Shown here piece by piece: positions 33,665 to 42,120 of a stretch of DNA of 64,000 nt (position 1 is its first letter; each line of letters opens with the position of its first letter). This DNA is from Solimonas sp. (GTDB lineage: Bacteria; Pseudomonadota; Gammaproteobacteria; Nevskiales; Nevskiaceae). A model generated the notes under the pieces. It was not told where the DNA came from. It made no database searches and was given only the letters and a program-made list of their open reading frames with translations. The stretch lies in NCBI GenBank assembly GCA_030149365.1, contig JASBRP010000017.1:1-64000 (forward strand), written 5' to 3'. Position numbers and translations under genes: made by a program.

Positions 33665-36366
33665 GCGGAAGGCTCCGGGTCGGTCTCGGTTTTGGTTTCG
33701 TTCTTGGCTTCGTCCGCGGCCGGCGGCAGCGGCGAGAGATAGCCGGTAAGCAACAGCAGCAGGCCGACACAGAGGAAGGACGCAATGCGCGCCAGCGTGC
33801 CACTGCCGGACAGGTCCAGCAGGAACAGCTTGGCCACCACCACGCCCATCAGCGCCGCGCCGACCATCCACAGGCCGCGCCAGCCGCGGCGCGTGGCCAG
33901 CAGCATGGCGCCGACACCGAGCAGGCTCCAGAACACCGACAGCGAAGCCTGCACCAGCGTGGAGTCGACGATACCGCCGGCATCCAACGGCGTGCCCCAG
34001 GCATGATGCAGCGCGCGCAGCAGCGCCGCGCTGAGGCTAAGGAAGCCCAGGCCGCCGACCAGGCTCCAGGGCAGCCACCAGGCCTGGCTCCAGCCCAGGC
34101 GCTCGCGCTGCGCCGCGTCCAGCGACAGCACCCACAAGGCCAGCGCGGCCAGGCCCAGCGCCAGCGCCAGGTCCAGCGGATTCAGCAGCGGCAGATACGG
34201 CAGCCAGCCGGGATCGCCGTCACTGCCGAGATTGAGCGCCACGGTCCACAGCGCCACCGCAGCGGCCAACGGCAGCGCCACCACGAGGCGGTAGGTGTCC
34301 GCATGCCGCGCCAGCGGCCACTGCGGGCGCAGATGCCGCGCGCCGCAGAGCCACAGCAGCAGCAAGGGCACCACGCCCCAGGGCAGGTCGCGCCAGACGC
34401 CGGGCACCGCGCGCAACTGCCAGTGCAGCTCCCAGGCGCCGGCCAGCGCCAGCGTCCAGGCCGGCGCGGCATGCAGCGCCGCGCGTGCGAAATCCAGCGT
34501 CGCCTCCGGCTGCCGGTCCAACTGCCACAGCAGGCGCCAGGACACCGCCAGCAGCAGCGGCCAGCCCAGCCAGCCCGCCTCGGCCAGCGGATGGGCATCA
34601 CCCGACAGCAGCAGCGAAACCAGCAGCGCCAGCGGCATGCCGAGCAGCGCGATCCACCGCGCCTGCGGCCATTGGCCGCTGCGCCCCAGGCGTTCCAGCA
34701 GCAAGAGGCTGAGGCCGATGAAGCCCAGCGCCATGCCCAGCAGCCAGGCCTGCGGCGCATGGCGATCCAGCTCCACCAGGCCGCCGACGAACCACCAGGC
34801 ACAGCCCCACAGCGCCATCAGTAGCGGCAGCGCCTGCTCATGACGCGTCAGCGCCTCACGATGCCGCTGCAGCCACCAGGCACTGAGCAGGCCCGATACC
34901 GCCAGCGCCGCCGTGGCCATCCAGGCGCCGTTGAGCAACAGCAGATCGCCACGCAGGTCACCCGCGTGCGCCAGGAAGCGCAGGCCGGCGGCGAATTGCA
35001 GCAGCAGCGAGAACAGCCGCGCCAGCGGGCGCTGCTGGCGCAGGCCCAGCCACATCAGGCCGGCGCCCTCCACCGCCCACATCAGCGCAGTGGCGCGCTC
35101 GTCGAAGGCCAGCGGCACCGCCAGGCTGGCGAAGATCACGCCGATGGCGGCGAAGGCCTCCGCCAGCAGGCGCAGTGAATCGCGGCCGCTGCGAATCAGC
35201 CCCCAGGCCAACGCGATGTAGGCCAGGCCGAAGCCCAGCGCGCTCCAGGCCATGGCGAAATCGATGTCGCGCACCAGCGAGGCATGCAGGCCGGACGCGA
35301 TTACCGGCAGGCCGAACACCAGCGTGCCGGAGACGTAGCCCTTGAGCCTGGGCGGCTGGCGCAACGCGAACAGCACCGACACCGCGACATACAGCGCCCA
35401 GAACAGCAGCAGGAAGGCATCGGCGCTGAGCCGGTCCTCGGGCCCGTAGCCGCTGGCACGCCACAGCGCGGTGATGCCGAAGGTGAAGACGAAGCCCACC
35501 AGGTTGAGCTCGCGCCAGGCACGGAACCAGGCCACGGTGAACACGCCGAGGTTCAGCACCGTGTAGTAGCTGAACAACGCGACATGGTTGCCCGAGCCGG
35601 TGGACAGCAGCACCGGCGCCAGGAAGCCGCCACTGAAGCCGATCACCGCCAGCGGCAACGCGTTCTGCGCCACCGCCAGCACGGCGCCGGCCAGGGCCAC
35701 CACCACCATCAGGCCCAGCGCCGCCCCCATTGGTAGCAGGTGGTAGAGCCGCGCCGCGGCGAAGATCGTCAGGTACAACCCGGCGATACCGCCGCCCTGC
35801 AGGATCTGCGCGTACATCGCGCGGCGCTCGCGCAGCCGCCAGCCGGTGACCAGCAGCCCCAGCGCGCCGGCCGCGATCGCCGCCAGGCGCAGCTCCAGGG
35901 GGAACAGGCTGTTCTCCGCCGCATAGCGCGCCAGGAACGCGCCTCCCAGGAACAGGATCACGATGCCGACACGCGCCAGCGGATTGCCGCCGCGCAGCCA
36001 GTCCAGCGCACGATCCACCAGCGTCGGTCCTGCCGGCACCGCGGGCCAGGGCGGCAGCGGCGGCGGTGCGGGAGGCTCGGGCACGGCGGGCGCGTCGTCG
36101 AGGTCCAGCGTCAGCGGCGGCGGCGCAGCGGCGGGCTGCTGTGCCGCGGGCAGCGTCACCACGGGAGGCGGCGGCGCGGCGGCGGCGGCCGGCGCCACGG
36201 CCCTGGTCTCGTCCAGGCGCTTCTGCAGCGCCTCGATGCGCTGCCCCTGGTCGCGCAGCCGCGCGAACAGGTAACCGAACAGCGCGCCGATCAGGATGCC
36301 GGCGTCGAAATGCAGCAGCGCCGCGCCCAGCAGGGCACCGGCGATGATGAAAACCAGGGTCAGCAT
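33661..36366 (-). CDS. DUF2339 polytopic membrane protein
   Basis: 901 aa with more than 20 hydrophobic segments. Two N-terminal helices (TLVFIIAGALLGAALLHFDA, ILIGALFGYLF) are followed by a short coiled region (RDQGQRIEALQKRLDETRAV) and a Pro/Ala-rich stretch, then the DUF2339 core begins at RALDWLRGGNPLARVGIVIL and runs to the end. The function is unknown for the family. It is coupled to the downstream DUF3999 gene, an arrangement I recall from other proteobacteria. The cytosolic C-tail (DEAKNETKTETDPEPSA) is acidic. Confidence 0.85.
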   Translation of the reverse strand: MLTLVFIIAGALLGAALLHFDAGILIGALFGYLFARLRDQGQRIEALQKRLDETRAVAPAAAAAPPPPVVTLPAAQQPAAAPPPLTLDLDDAPAVPEPPAPPPLPPWPAVPAGPTLVDRALDWLRGGNPLARVGIVILFLGGAFLARYAAENSLFPLELRLAAIAAGALGLLVTGWRLRERRAMYAQILQGGGIAGLYLTIFAAARLYHLLPMGAALGLMVVVALAGAVLAVAQNALPLAVIGFSGGFLAPVLLSTGSGNHVALFSYYTVLNLGVFTVAWFRAWRELNLVGFVFTFGITALWRASGYGPEDRLSADAFLLLFWALYVAVSVLFALRQPPRLKGYVSGTLVFGLPVIASGLHASLVRDIDFAMAWSALGFGLAYIALAWGLIRSGRDSLRLLAEAFAAIGVIFASLAVPLAFDERATALMWAVEGAGLMWLGLRQQRPLARLFSLLLQFAAGLRFLAHAGDLRGDLLLLNGAWMATAALAVSGLLSAWWLQRHREALTRHEQALPLLMALWGCAWWFVGGLVELDRHAPQAWLLGMALGFIGLSLLLLERLGRSGQWPQARWIALLGMPLALLVSLLLSGDAHPLAEAGWLGWPLLLAVSWRLLWQLDRQPEATLDFARAALHAAPAWTLALAGAWELHWQLRAVPGVWRDLPWGVVPLLLLWLCGARHLRPQWPLARHADTYRLVVALPLAAAVALWTVALNLGSDGDPGWLPYLPLLNPLDLALALGLAALALWVLSLDAAQRERLGWSQAWWLPWSLVGGLGFLSLSAALLRALHHAWGTPLDAGGIVDSTLVQASLSVFWSLLGVGAMLLATRRGWRGLWMVGAALMGVVVAKLFLLDLSGSGTLARIASFLCVGLLLLLTGYLSPLPPAADEAKNETKTETDPEPSA

Positions 36367-36418
36367 CGGCGTTTCGTTCCTTCCCCGAAGAGGCTGCAGT
36401 ATCGGACAAAGCCGCCGG

Positions 36419-37000
36419 CTAGTGCACTTCCTTCAGCTCTTTCTCGATGGCGGCCAGCAGCGCCAGCGGATCGTCCAGCTCCAGCAGGCCCTGCTTGCGC
36501 TCCGGCGTCACCGGCAGCAACTCCGCCAGCCGCGAACCGACCCAGCCGGCATCCTCCGGCCGCGGATCGGGGAAATGCTCGCCCCCCATTTCCTCCATCA
36601 GGCTGCCCAGCAACTGGCCCAGCAGGCGGAAGCGTTCCGGCAATGCCTGCGGCGCGGCCGGCTCGATCAGCTCCACTCGGGCACGCAGCAGCCCGTCGCG
36701 CTCGGCCCAGCGATTGAGGATGCGGAAGCGCGTCTCGCCGCGCGCATCCAGCGTGAACAGCCCGGGACTGGGTACGTCCCACTCGGCGATGCGCGCGGTA
36801 CAGCCCAGCTCGCAGGGCACCGCCGGCTTGCCGACCTCGTAGCCTGCACGGATCAGGCAGACGCCGAATACGCTCTCGTCGCGGATGCAGGCCTTGGTCA
36901 TGTCCACGTAGCGCTGCTCGAAGATGCGCAGCGGCAGGCGCCCGCCCGGGAACAGCACCGTGCCCAGCGGGAAGATCGGGATTTCCAGGACCTGCGACAC
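36419..37000 (-). CDS. Lon-substrate-binding-domain protein
   Basis: 193 aa, GTG start at 37000. The whole chain matches the N-terminal (LON) domain of Lon protease: LEIPIFPLGTVLFPGGRLPL, RIFEQRYVDMTKACIRDESV, FGVCLIRAGYEVGKPAVPCE and GCTARIAEWD. It has no AAA or protease part. Stand-alone LON-domain proteins occur widely and are thought to bind proteins. One base separates its GTG from the SDR stop (TGACGTG), so it is co-transcribed after the SDR. Confidence 0.88.
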   Translation of the reverse strand: MSQVLEIPIFPLGTVLFPGGRLPLRIFEQRYVDMTKACIRDESVFGVCLIRAGYEVGKPAVPCELGCTARIAEWDVPSPGLFTLDARGETRFRILNRWAERDGLLRARVELIEPAAPQALPERFRLLGQLLGSLMEEMGGEHFPDPRPEDAGWVGSRLAELLPVTPERKQGLLELDDPLALLAAIEKELKEVH

Positions 37001-37001
37001 G

Positions 37002-37748
37002 TCAGCCCCGGTGGATCGCCAGCGGGCCGAAGGCCTGGCACACCGGCATCAGCGACAGCGTGTTGACGTTGACGTGCGGCGGCAGCGAAGCCACCCAGTG
37101 CACCGTCTCGGCCACGTCCTCCGGCGACAGCGGCGTGACTCCGGAGTAGACCGACGCGGCGCGCGCATCGTCGCCATGGAAGCGCACGTTGGAGAACTCC
37201 GTGCCACCGGCCAGGCCCGGTTCGATGTCGGTGACGCGCACGCCGGTGCCCAGCAGGTCGGCACGCAGGTTCAGCGAAAACTGCCGCACGAAGGCCTTGG
37301 TACCGCCATAGACGTTGCCGCCCGGGTACGGCCACTCGCCGGCGATGGAGCCCATGTTCACCACATGCCCGCGGCGGCGCTGCGTCATGCCCGGCAGCAG
37401 CGCGCGCGTCATGTACATCAGCCCCTTGATGTTGGTGTCCACCATGCGCTCCCAGTCGTCCAGGCTGGCCTGCTGGGCCGGTGCCAGCCCCAGCGCGAGT
37501 CCGGCGTTGTTCACCAGCAGGTCCACCTCCGCGAACTCCGCCGGCAGCGCCGCCACCGCGGCCGCCACCGCGGCGTTGTCGCGCACATCCAGCTCCACCA
37601 GGTGCGAGGGCACCGGCAGCTCCGCGGCCAGTTCGCGCAGGCGATCCATGCGGCGGGCCGCCAGCACCAGGCGGTGACCCGAGGCGGCCAGGCGGCGGGC
37701 GATGGCGGCGCCGAAGCCGCTGCTGGCGCCGGTGATGAAAACGATCAT
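37002..37748 (-). CDS. SDR-family oxidoreductase, YdfG-like
   Basis: 248 aa from ATG 37748 (MIVFITGASSGFGAAIARRL). A short-chain dehydrogenase with TGASSGFG cofactor loop, NNAGLALG, the catalytic Ser in NMGSIAGEWPYPGGNVYGGT with YxxxK at YGGTKAF, and PGLAGGTEFSNVRF. It closely resembles the E. coli YdfG 3-hydroxy acid dehydrogenase (NADP). It is the first gene of a two-gene unit with the LON-domain protein. Confidence 0.9.
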   Translation of the reverse strand: MIVFITGASSGFGAAIARRLAASGHRLVLAARRMDRLRELAAELPVPSHLVELDVRDNAAVAAAVAALPAEFAEVDLLVNNAGLALGLAPAQQASLDDWERMVDTNIKGLMYMTRALLPGMTQRRRGHVVNMGSIAGEWPYPGGNVYGGTKAFVRQFSLNLRADLLGTGVRVTDIEPGLAGGTEFSNVRFHGDDARAASVYSGVTPLSPEDVAETVHWVASLPPHVNVNTLSLMPVCQAFGPLAIHRG

Positions 37749-37847
37749 GAAAGGTCCGGTGACGTCAGGAAAGCGCAAAGGCTATGCGAATCGCGCCACC
37801 GGAACCACCACCCCGGAACTCGGGGCCGCGCCGGCGCTCCAAACGGC

Positions 37848-38162
37848 ATGGACCCGAAACGCATCCAGATGCGGCGCAGCGCCGGCTGGCGCAAGCCTGC
37901 CGGCTCCATCTATGTCGGCCGCCCGACGATCTGGGGCAATCCCTGGGTCGTGGGCGGCAAGGCTCACGGCGCGCTGGGCCCGCAGGAAGCCAAGGCCAAG
38001 TATGAGCAGGCCCTCACGCGCGGCGAACTCCAGGACCGGCAGGGCAAGGCCCTGATCGACCGCATCGGCGAACTGGCCGGGCATGACCTGGCCTGCTGGT
38101 GCGAGCCCGGCCAGGCCTGCCACGCCGACGTCCTGCTGCACTACGCCAACGTGCCGCGCTGA
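37848..38162 (+). CDS. DUF4326 small protein
   Basis: 104 aa from ATG 37848. The DUF4326 signature is complete: SIYVGRPTIWGNPWVVGGK, then ELAGHDLACWCEPGQACHAD with conserved Cys, Trp and His. The domain is common in phages and bacteria and may bind nucleic acid or metal; function is not known. No clear SD sequence is visible. It is transcribed away from the SDR gene, whose promoter must lie in the 99 bp between them. Confidence 0.83.
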   Translation: MDPKRIQMRRSAGWRKPAGSIYVGRPTIWGNPWVVGGKAHGALGPQEAKAKYEQALTRGELQDRQGKALIDRIGELAGHDLACWCEPGQACHADVLLHYANVPR

Positions 38163-38187
38163 AGTCCTGGCCGGACGTCTCCACGAA

Positions 38188-38268
38188 CCGTTCGCATTGA
38201 GCTTGTCGAAATGTGAACGGTTTGGCGCGCGGGTCCGTCCAATGCTTCGACAGGCTCAGCACGAACGG
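38188..38268. repeat. Inverted pair of CCGTTCG..TGAGC.TGTCGAA palindromes
   Basis: The left unit (38188-38220) is identical over 33 bp to the inverse of the unit at 31449-31481. The right unit (38235-38268) is the inverted relative ending CACGAACGG. Intergenic, between convergent genes. Confidence 0.8.
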
Positions 38269-38285
38269 CCTCGGGAGGGGCTACC

Positions 38286-38531
38286 TTAGCCCGCCGTATC
38301 CGGATCATTCTTGCGTGCGCCGCGCAGGTTCAGCGCGAACAGCCCGAACTGCAGCACGATCAGCGCCCAGGCCTGGGTATGCCAGCCCCAGATCACCCAC
38401 AACAGGTTGCTGAGCACGAAACACCAGAACCCCCAGCTGCGCTTGCGCTGCTGCTGCGAGCCCACCAGCCAGGCCGCCAGCAGCGTCACCAGCATGGCCG
38501 GCCACTGCAATGCGTCGAGAATCCCGTCCAT
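38286..38531 (-). CDS. Small inner-membrane protein
   Basis: 81 aa from ATG 38531 (MDGILDALQWPAMLVTLLAA). Three hydrophobic segments are visible: WPAMLVTLLAAWLVG, GFWCFVLSNLLWVIWGW and AWALIVLQFGLFALNLRG, with basic residues between. Trp-rich, with two short loops. It resembles small uncharacterised membrane proteins. The longer in-frame start (38627) would overlap the divergent DJ-1 promoter region and is less likely. Confidence 0.65.
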   Translation of the reverse strand: MDGILDALQWPAMLVTLLAAWLVGSQQQRKRSWGFWCFVLSNLLWVIWGWHTQAWALIVLQFGLFALNLRGARKNDPDTAG

Positions 38532-38638
38532 GGGCGCGTTCTCCGGCGTGGCGTGAAATGTCAAAGTCCGGCGGCGGTGCCGGTCAATCCGGTAGCACCG
38601 CAGCGGCCCCATAATGGCGGCCTGCAACGGAACCCCAC

Positions 38639-39391
38639 ATGAACGTCCTCTGCCTGCTGCCCGCTTCCGATTACGACCCCACCGAGGCCGCCACCAGCTG
38701 GCATGCCCTGACCCAGGCCGGGCACCAGGTACGCTTCACCACCCCCACCGGCCAGCCGGCGCACGCCGACATGCGTCTCACCGACACCGGTTTCGGCCTG
38801 TTCAATAGCGTGTTCATGACGCGCAACCCGGACCTGGACCTGTATCGCCAGATGGCCGCCTCGCCGGACTTCCAGGCACCGCTGGCCTATGCCGACGTGA
38901 ACCCCGCGGACTTCGGCGCCCTGCTGATCCCCGGCGGCCATGCCGCTGGCATGCGCTCGATGCTGGAGTCCGACACCGCCAAGGCCCTCTGCAGCCACTT
39001 CTTCACCGCCGACAAGCACGTGGCCGCCGTCTGCCACGGCGTGCTGCTGCCGGCACGCAGCATCGACCCCGCCACCGGCCGCTCCGTGCTGCACGGTCGC
39101 CGCACCACCGCCCTGCCCGCGACGCTGGAACTGGGCGCCTGGGCCATGACCGCCGCCTGGCTGGGTCGCTACTACCGCACCTATCCGCAGACCGTGCAGT
39201 CCGAGGTAACGGCCGCGCTGGCCAAGCCCGCCGACTTCGACGCCGGCCCGCTGTTCCCCGTGCGCGACAGAGCAGGGAACCATCGCCCCGGCTTCATCGT
39301 GCGTGACGGCCGCTACCTGTCGGCGCGCTGGCCGGGCGACTGCCACAAGTTCGCGGCGGCGTTCGTGGAGATGCTGGCGGAAGCCGGCTGA
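38639..39391 (+). CDS. DJ-1/PfpI-superfamily protein
   Basis: 250 aa. The class I glutamine-amidotransferase-like fold has LLIPGGHAAGMRSMLESDTA, the nucleophile Cys132 in AAVCHGVLLPARS at the elbow, and later GLLI-type strands. The C-terminal GRYLSARWPGDCHKFAAAFV segment is typical of the Hsp31/YhbO-like side of the family. Possible roles are deglycase, chaperone or hydratase activity. Monocistronic; the preceding 100 bp must hold a divergent promoter shared with the small membrane protein. Confidence 0.85.
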   Translation: MNVLCLLPASDYDPTEAATSWHALTQAGHQVRFTTPTGQPAHADMRLTDTGFGLFNSVFMTRNPDLDLYRQMAASPDFQAPLAYADVNPADFGALLIPGGHAAGMRSMLESDTAKALCSHFFTADKHVAAVCHGVLLPARSIDPATGRSVLHGRRTTALPATLELGAWAMTAAWLGRYYRTYPQTVQSEVTAALAKPADFDAGPLFPVRDRAGNHRPGFIVRDGRYLSARWPGDCHKFAAAFVEMLAEAG

Positions 39392-39427
39392 GCGAGCTTC
39401 ATGGCCCGCACAAAGCCCGGCTGAATC

Positions 39428-39453
39428 GTCATACCGGCGAAAGCCGGTATGAC
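39428..39453. repeat. GTCATACCGGCGAAAGCCGGTAT palindrome
   Basis: GTCATACCGGC-gaaa-GCCGGTATGAC forms an 11-bp perfect stem. A second copy of the core lies at 63259-63281. This CGAAAG-centred palindrome family is widespread between genes of proteobacteria. Confidence 0.75.
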
Positions 39454-39480
39454 GATCTCCCTGCGGAAGAGTCGAATCCC

Positions 39481-39951
39481 TCAGTGCCGTACGCGCCCGC
39501 TGTGCGCCTCGCCACGCCAGGCGCCCGTCTCCACGCCGCGCGATTCGATGAATTCCTTGAAGCGCTTCAGGTCGCCGGACACGCTATGCGCCGGCACGCC
39601 GACGAAGGCGCCCGCCTTCTCGACCACCGTCTCCGGCTCGATCTCCAGTTCCAGCAGGACGCGCGTATGCGTCTCGTCGATCTTGTCGAAGCGCACCCGG
39701 CCGGCATTGCCCTTGCCGCTGGTGCTGCGCCAGGAGATGCCCTGGTCCGGCACCTGCTCGACGATCTCGGCATCCCACTCCAGTTCCTTACCCGCCACCT
39801 TGGCGCGCCAGTGCAGATGGGTGTCGTCGAGCTGCCGTACCTCCTCCACGCCTTCCATGAAGCGCGGAAAATCCTCGAACTGGGTCCACTGGTTATAGAC
39901 GGCCCGTAACGGCGCGGCGACTTCGATGCTCTTCTCGATGGTTTTCTGCAT
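39481..39951 (-). CDS. SRPBCC-family (coenzyme Q-binding/cyclase-like) protein
   Basis: 156 aa from ATG 39951 with GGAG seven bases upstream. The fold signature is KSIEVAAPLRAVYNQWTQFE, DFPRFMEGVEEVRQLDDTHL, a HWRAKVAGKELEWDAEI strand pair and a C-terminal helix (GDLKRFKEFIESRGVETGAW). It matches the polyketide cyclase/dehydrase group seen in many stress-related small proteins. Ligand unknown. Monocistronic. Confidence 0.8.
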   Translation of the reverse strand: MQKTIEKSIEVAAPLRAVYNQWTQFEDFPRFMEGVEEVRQLDDTHLHWRAKVAGKELEWDAEIVEQVPDQGISWRSTSGKGNAGRVRFDKIDETHTRVLLELEIEPETVVEKAGAFVGVPAHSVSGDLKRFKEFIESRGVETGAWRGEAHSGRVRH

Positions 39952-40125
39952 GACGTTCTCCAGGGTTGGTTGCGCGATGCAGCGCCCAATGGGCGCCGTC
40001 GCATGGCGACACAAAGCCGCTGCCAGGAAGCGGCAAGCAGCATGCCCGGGCCGGAGCAAGGCCCGCCTTCCAGCGCGCCTCGCGCTAAAGTGCGGGCCAG
40101 GATCGCTGGCCGCGGAGTCAAATGC

Positions 40126-40398
40126 ATGTGCCGGAACATCAAGACGCTGTTCAACTTCGACCCGCCGGCGACGGATGACGAAATCCGCGCCGCGTCGCTG
40201 CAGTTCGTGCGCAAGCTCAGCGGCTTCAACAAGCCCTCCAGGATCAACGAAGCCGCCTTCGACCTGGCGCTCGATCAGGTCAACGAAGCGGCAGCCCTGC
40301 TGATCCGCTCGCTGGTAACGCTGGCGCCGCCGCGTGATCGCGAGCTGGAGAAGGCGCGCGCCATCGCGGCCTCGGCCAAGCGTTTCGGCAAGACCTGA
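40126..40398 (+). CDS. DUF2277 small protein
   Basis: 90 aa from ATG 40126 (MCRNIKTLFNFDPPATDDEI), which is the normal DUF2277 N-terminus. It continues ASLQFVRKLSGFNKPSRINE and ends EKARAIAASAKRFGKT. All-helical and cytosolic, function unknown. An in-frame upstream extension is open but does not resemble the family. A TAAAGT -10-like box lies at 40085-40090. Its stop abuts the stop of the convergent membrane protein. Confidence 0.88.
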   Translation: MCRNIKTLFNFDPPATDDEIRAASLQFVRKLSGFNKPSRINEAAFDLALDQVNEAAALLIRSLVTLAPPRDRELEKARAIAASAKRFGKT

Positions 40399-41190
40399 TC
40401 AGGCGCGGCGCCACCGCGGCAGCCAGCGCAACATCACCACGCGAGACAGCCCCAGCGTGCCGACCGCCGTCACCAGCGCCGCCGCGAACGCCAGCGGGAT
40501 CGCCATGCGTGGCAGGGCCAGCGCCAGCACGCCGCAGAAGGCGGCAAAGGCCCAGTAGCCCAGCACCATGCCGCGCAGCATCGGCACGGTGAAGCCAGCA
40601 CCCTGGTAGTGGTGGGAGAACATCGCCAGCACCGCCGCCATCACCGGGAACATCGCAAACAGTCCGCTGAGCTGCGGCCCCAGGCTCGCGGAGAAATGCG
40701 TGACCAGCACCACCAGCGCCGCGGCGGCCGCCATGCGCAGGGGAATATCGATACGGGACCCCGGACGAACGGCGGCAGGCGTGAGCGGCGGCGCCTGCGG
40801 ATACAGCCGCGGCACCAGCAGCAGCGCGCCGGCTGCGGTGACTGCCGCCATGGGAAGGCTGGGCTCCCACAGCGTCATCAGGCCCACCGATGCGAAGTAG
40901 CAGGTGAAGCCCGCCAGCGCCGCCAGCGGCCAGGCATGGCGTGTCGCCATCCAGGCATACGGCAGGCCAAAGGCGAGGATGCAAAGCACCGCCGACATCG
41001 TCGCCGTCGCCGCCCGCGCGGCGAACAGCGGCCCCTGCTCCAGCGCCACGAAGAACAGGATCGGCGCCGACACCACGGGAAAGGCCGAGAGCCAGCCCGC
41101 CACGCTCGCGCCCCAGCGGCGCCCGGCCAGGGTTACCAGGGCGATCAGCGCGGGGACCAGGGCCAGCTTGAGAAGGATGAGAGCGCTCAT
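40399..41190 (-). CDS. Polytopic membrane protein of unknown function
   Basis: 263 aa from ATG 41190 (MSALILLKLALVPALIALVT). About eight transmembrane segments in two halves are visible (for example VAGWLSAFPVVSAPILFFVA, AATATMSAVLCILAFGLPYA, GLFAMFPVMAAVLAMFSHHY, MVLGYWAFAAFCGVLALALP). The repeated GW-SAFPVVSAP and GLFAMFPVMAA pattern suggests an internal duplication. Not recognised beyond being a conserved integral membrane protein. It stands alone. Confidence 0.72.
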   Translation of the reverse strand: MSALILLKLALVPALIALVTLAGRRWGASVAGWLSAFPVVSAPILFFVALEQGPLFAARAATATMSAVLCILAFGLPYAWMATRHAWPLAALAGFTCYFASVGLMTLWEPSLPMAAVTAAGALLLVPRLYPQAPPLTPAAVRPGSRIDIPLRMAAAAALVVLVTHFSASLGPQLSGLFAMFPVMAAVLAMFSHHYQGAGFTVPMLRGMVLGYWAFAAFCGVLALALPRMAIPLAFAAALVTAVGTLGLSRVVMLRWLPRWRRA

Positions 41191-41277
41191 GGCAGGGCGG
41201 GATTCTATGCCCGCCGCGGCAGGTGGAAGCACTGGTTCTGCTGCACCCGCCCAAGCCAGCGCCGGCGCAGACCCGCC

Positions 41278-41994
41278 TTATTTCCTCGCCGCCGCCTTCT
41301 TCTTCGGCGCCATCGCCTGCAGCCCCATCTCGCCCACGAACATGCGCAGGATGAAGCGCTCGGCCTGTTCGCGGATCTCGTCGCGGCGCTGCGGCTGCTC
41401 CAGGTAATCCATCGAGAAGAAGGTCATCTGGTAGATCACCTGGCGGGCGATCTCCTGCATGGAGACCGCGTCGGTCATCGGCGCGTCCAGCATCTGCTGG
41501 ATGTCCTCGGCCATGTCGCGCGCGAAATCGTCCAGCAGCCGGCGCACGGCGGCGCGCATCTTCGGCGAGCTGCCGTTGAGCTCGCGGATGCCCACCACGT
41601 AGGCCGTGGGATGCTCGGTGACGAAATCCAGCACCAGGCCCACGGTCTCGCGGATGTTCTGGCGGCCGGCATCGTTGACCACGCCCTTGGTGGAGACCAC
41701 CGAGCCCTGGCGGCTGCGCGCCAGGCGCAGGCGACGCTCGCGCAGGCCGCGGCGCAATTCGCCACCCATCATGTCCACGGCGGCCAGGCCCAGGTCGTCG
41801 AAGTCGCGGAAGTGGCGATAGAAGGCGTTGGGTGCCAGGCCGGCGCAGCGGGTGACCTCGCGCAGGCCCAGCGAGGCCAGGCTGCGCGTGGTGGAGGCCA
41901 GTTCCAGGGCGGCGTCGATCAGCTTCTGCCGACCGCCCGAGCCCCGGCCCATGACGCTGACCCGCTCCGGGGAGCTATCAATATCGTCTTTCAT
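41278..41994 (-). CDS. TetR-family repressor, FabR/EthR-like position
   Basis: 238 aa from ATG 41994. The N-terminal HTH (RQKLIDAALELASTTRSLAS, LGLREVTRCAGLAPNAFYRHFRDFDDLG) is close to FabR-type regulators. The ligand domain follows, with a C-terminal basic tail (APKKKAAARK). It is divergent from the EthA-type monooxygenase gene, the same arrangement as ethR-ethA of mycobacteria, so it most likely represses that gene and itself through the two palindromes at 42052-42090. The ligand is unknown. Confidence 0.88.
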   Translation of the reverse strand: MKDDIDSSPERVSVMGRGSGGRQKLIDAALELASTTRSLASLGLREVTRCAGLAPNAFYRHFRDFDDLGLAAVDMMGGELRRGLRERRLRLARSRQGSVVSTKGVVNDAGRQNIRETVGLVLDFVTEHPTAYVVGIRELNGSSPKMRAAVRRLLDDFARDMAEDIQQMLDAPMTDAVSMQEIARQVIYQMTFFSMDYLEQPQRRDEIREQAERFILRMFVGEMGLQAMAPKKKAAARK

Positions 41995-42041
41995 ATCAGT
42001 CGCTTGTGTCACTCCGCCACCAGACACTGGCGGGAAAGATA

Positions 42042-42090
42042 TTGACACGAATGTGGACACTCGTCTACTTTTTGTGGACGGTCGTACACA
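42042..42090 (+). promoter_or_regulatory. Promoter and paired operators of the EthA-type gene
   Basis: -35 TTGACA (42042-42047) and -10 TACTTT (42066-42071) are 18 bp apart. TGTGGAC-actc-GTCTACT (42052-42069) overlaps the -10 box, and TGTGGAC-ggtc-GTACACA (42073-42090) follows 21 bp further, two helical turns on the same face. Both read TGTGGAC-N4-GTNNACN, as expected for TetR dimers bound in tandem. Confidence 0.65.
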
Positions 42091-42120
42091 TTCAAAGCGA
42101 ACATGTCACGAGGAGCTGCT

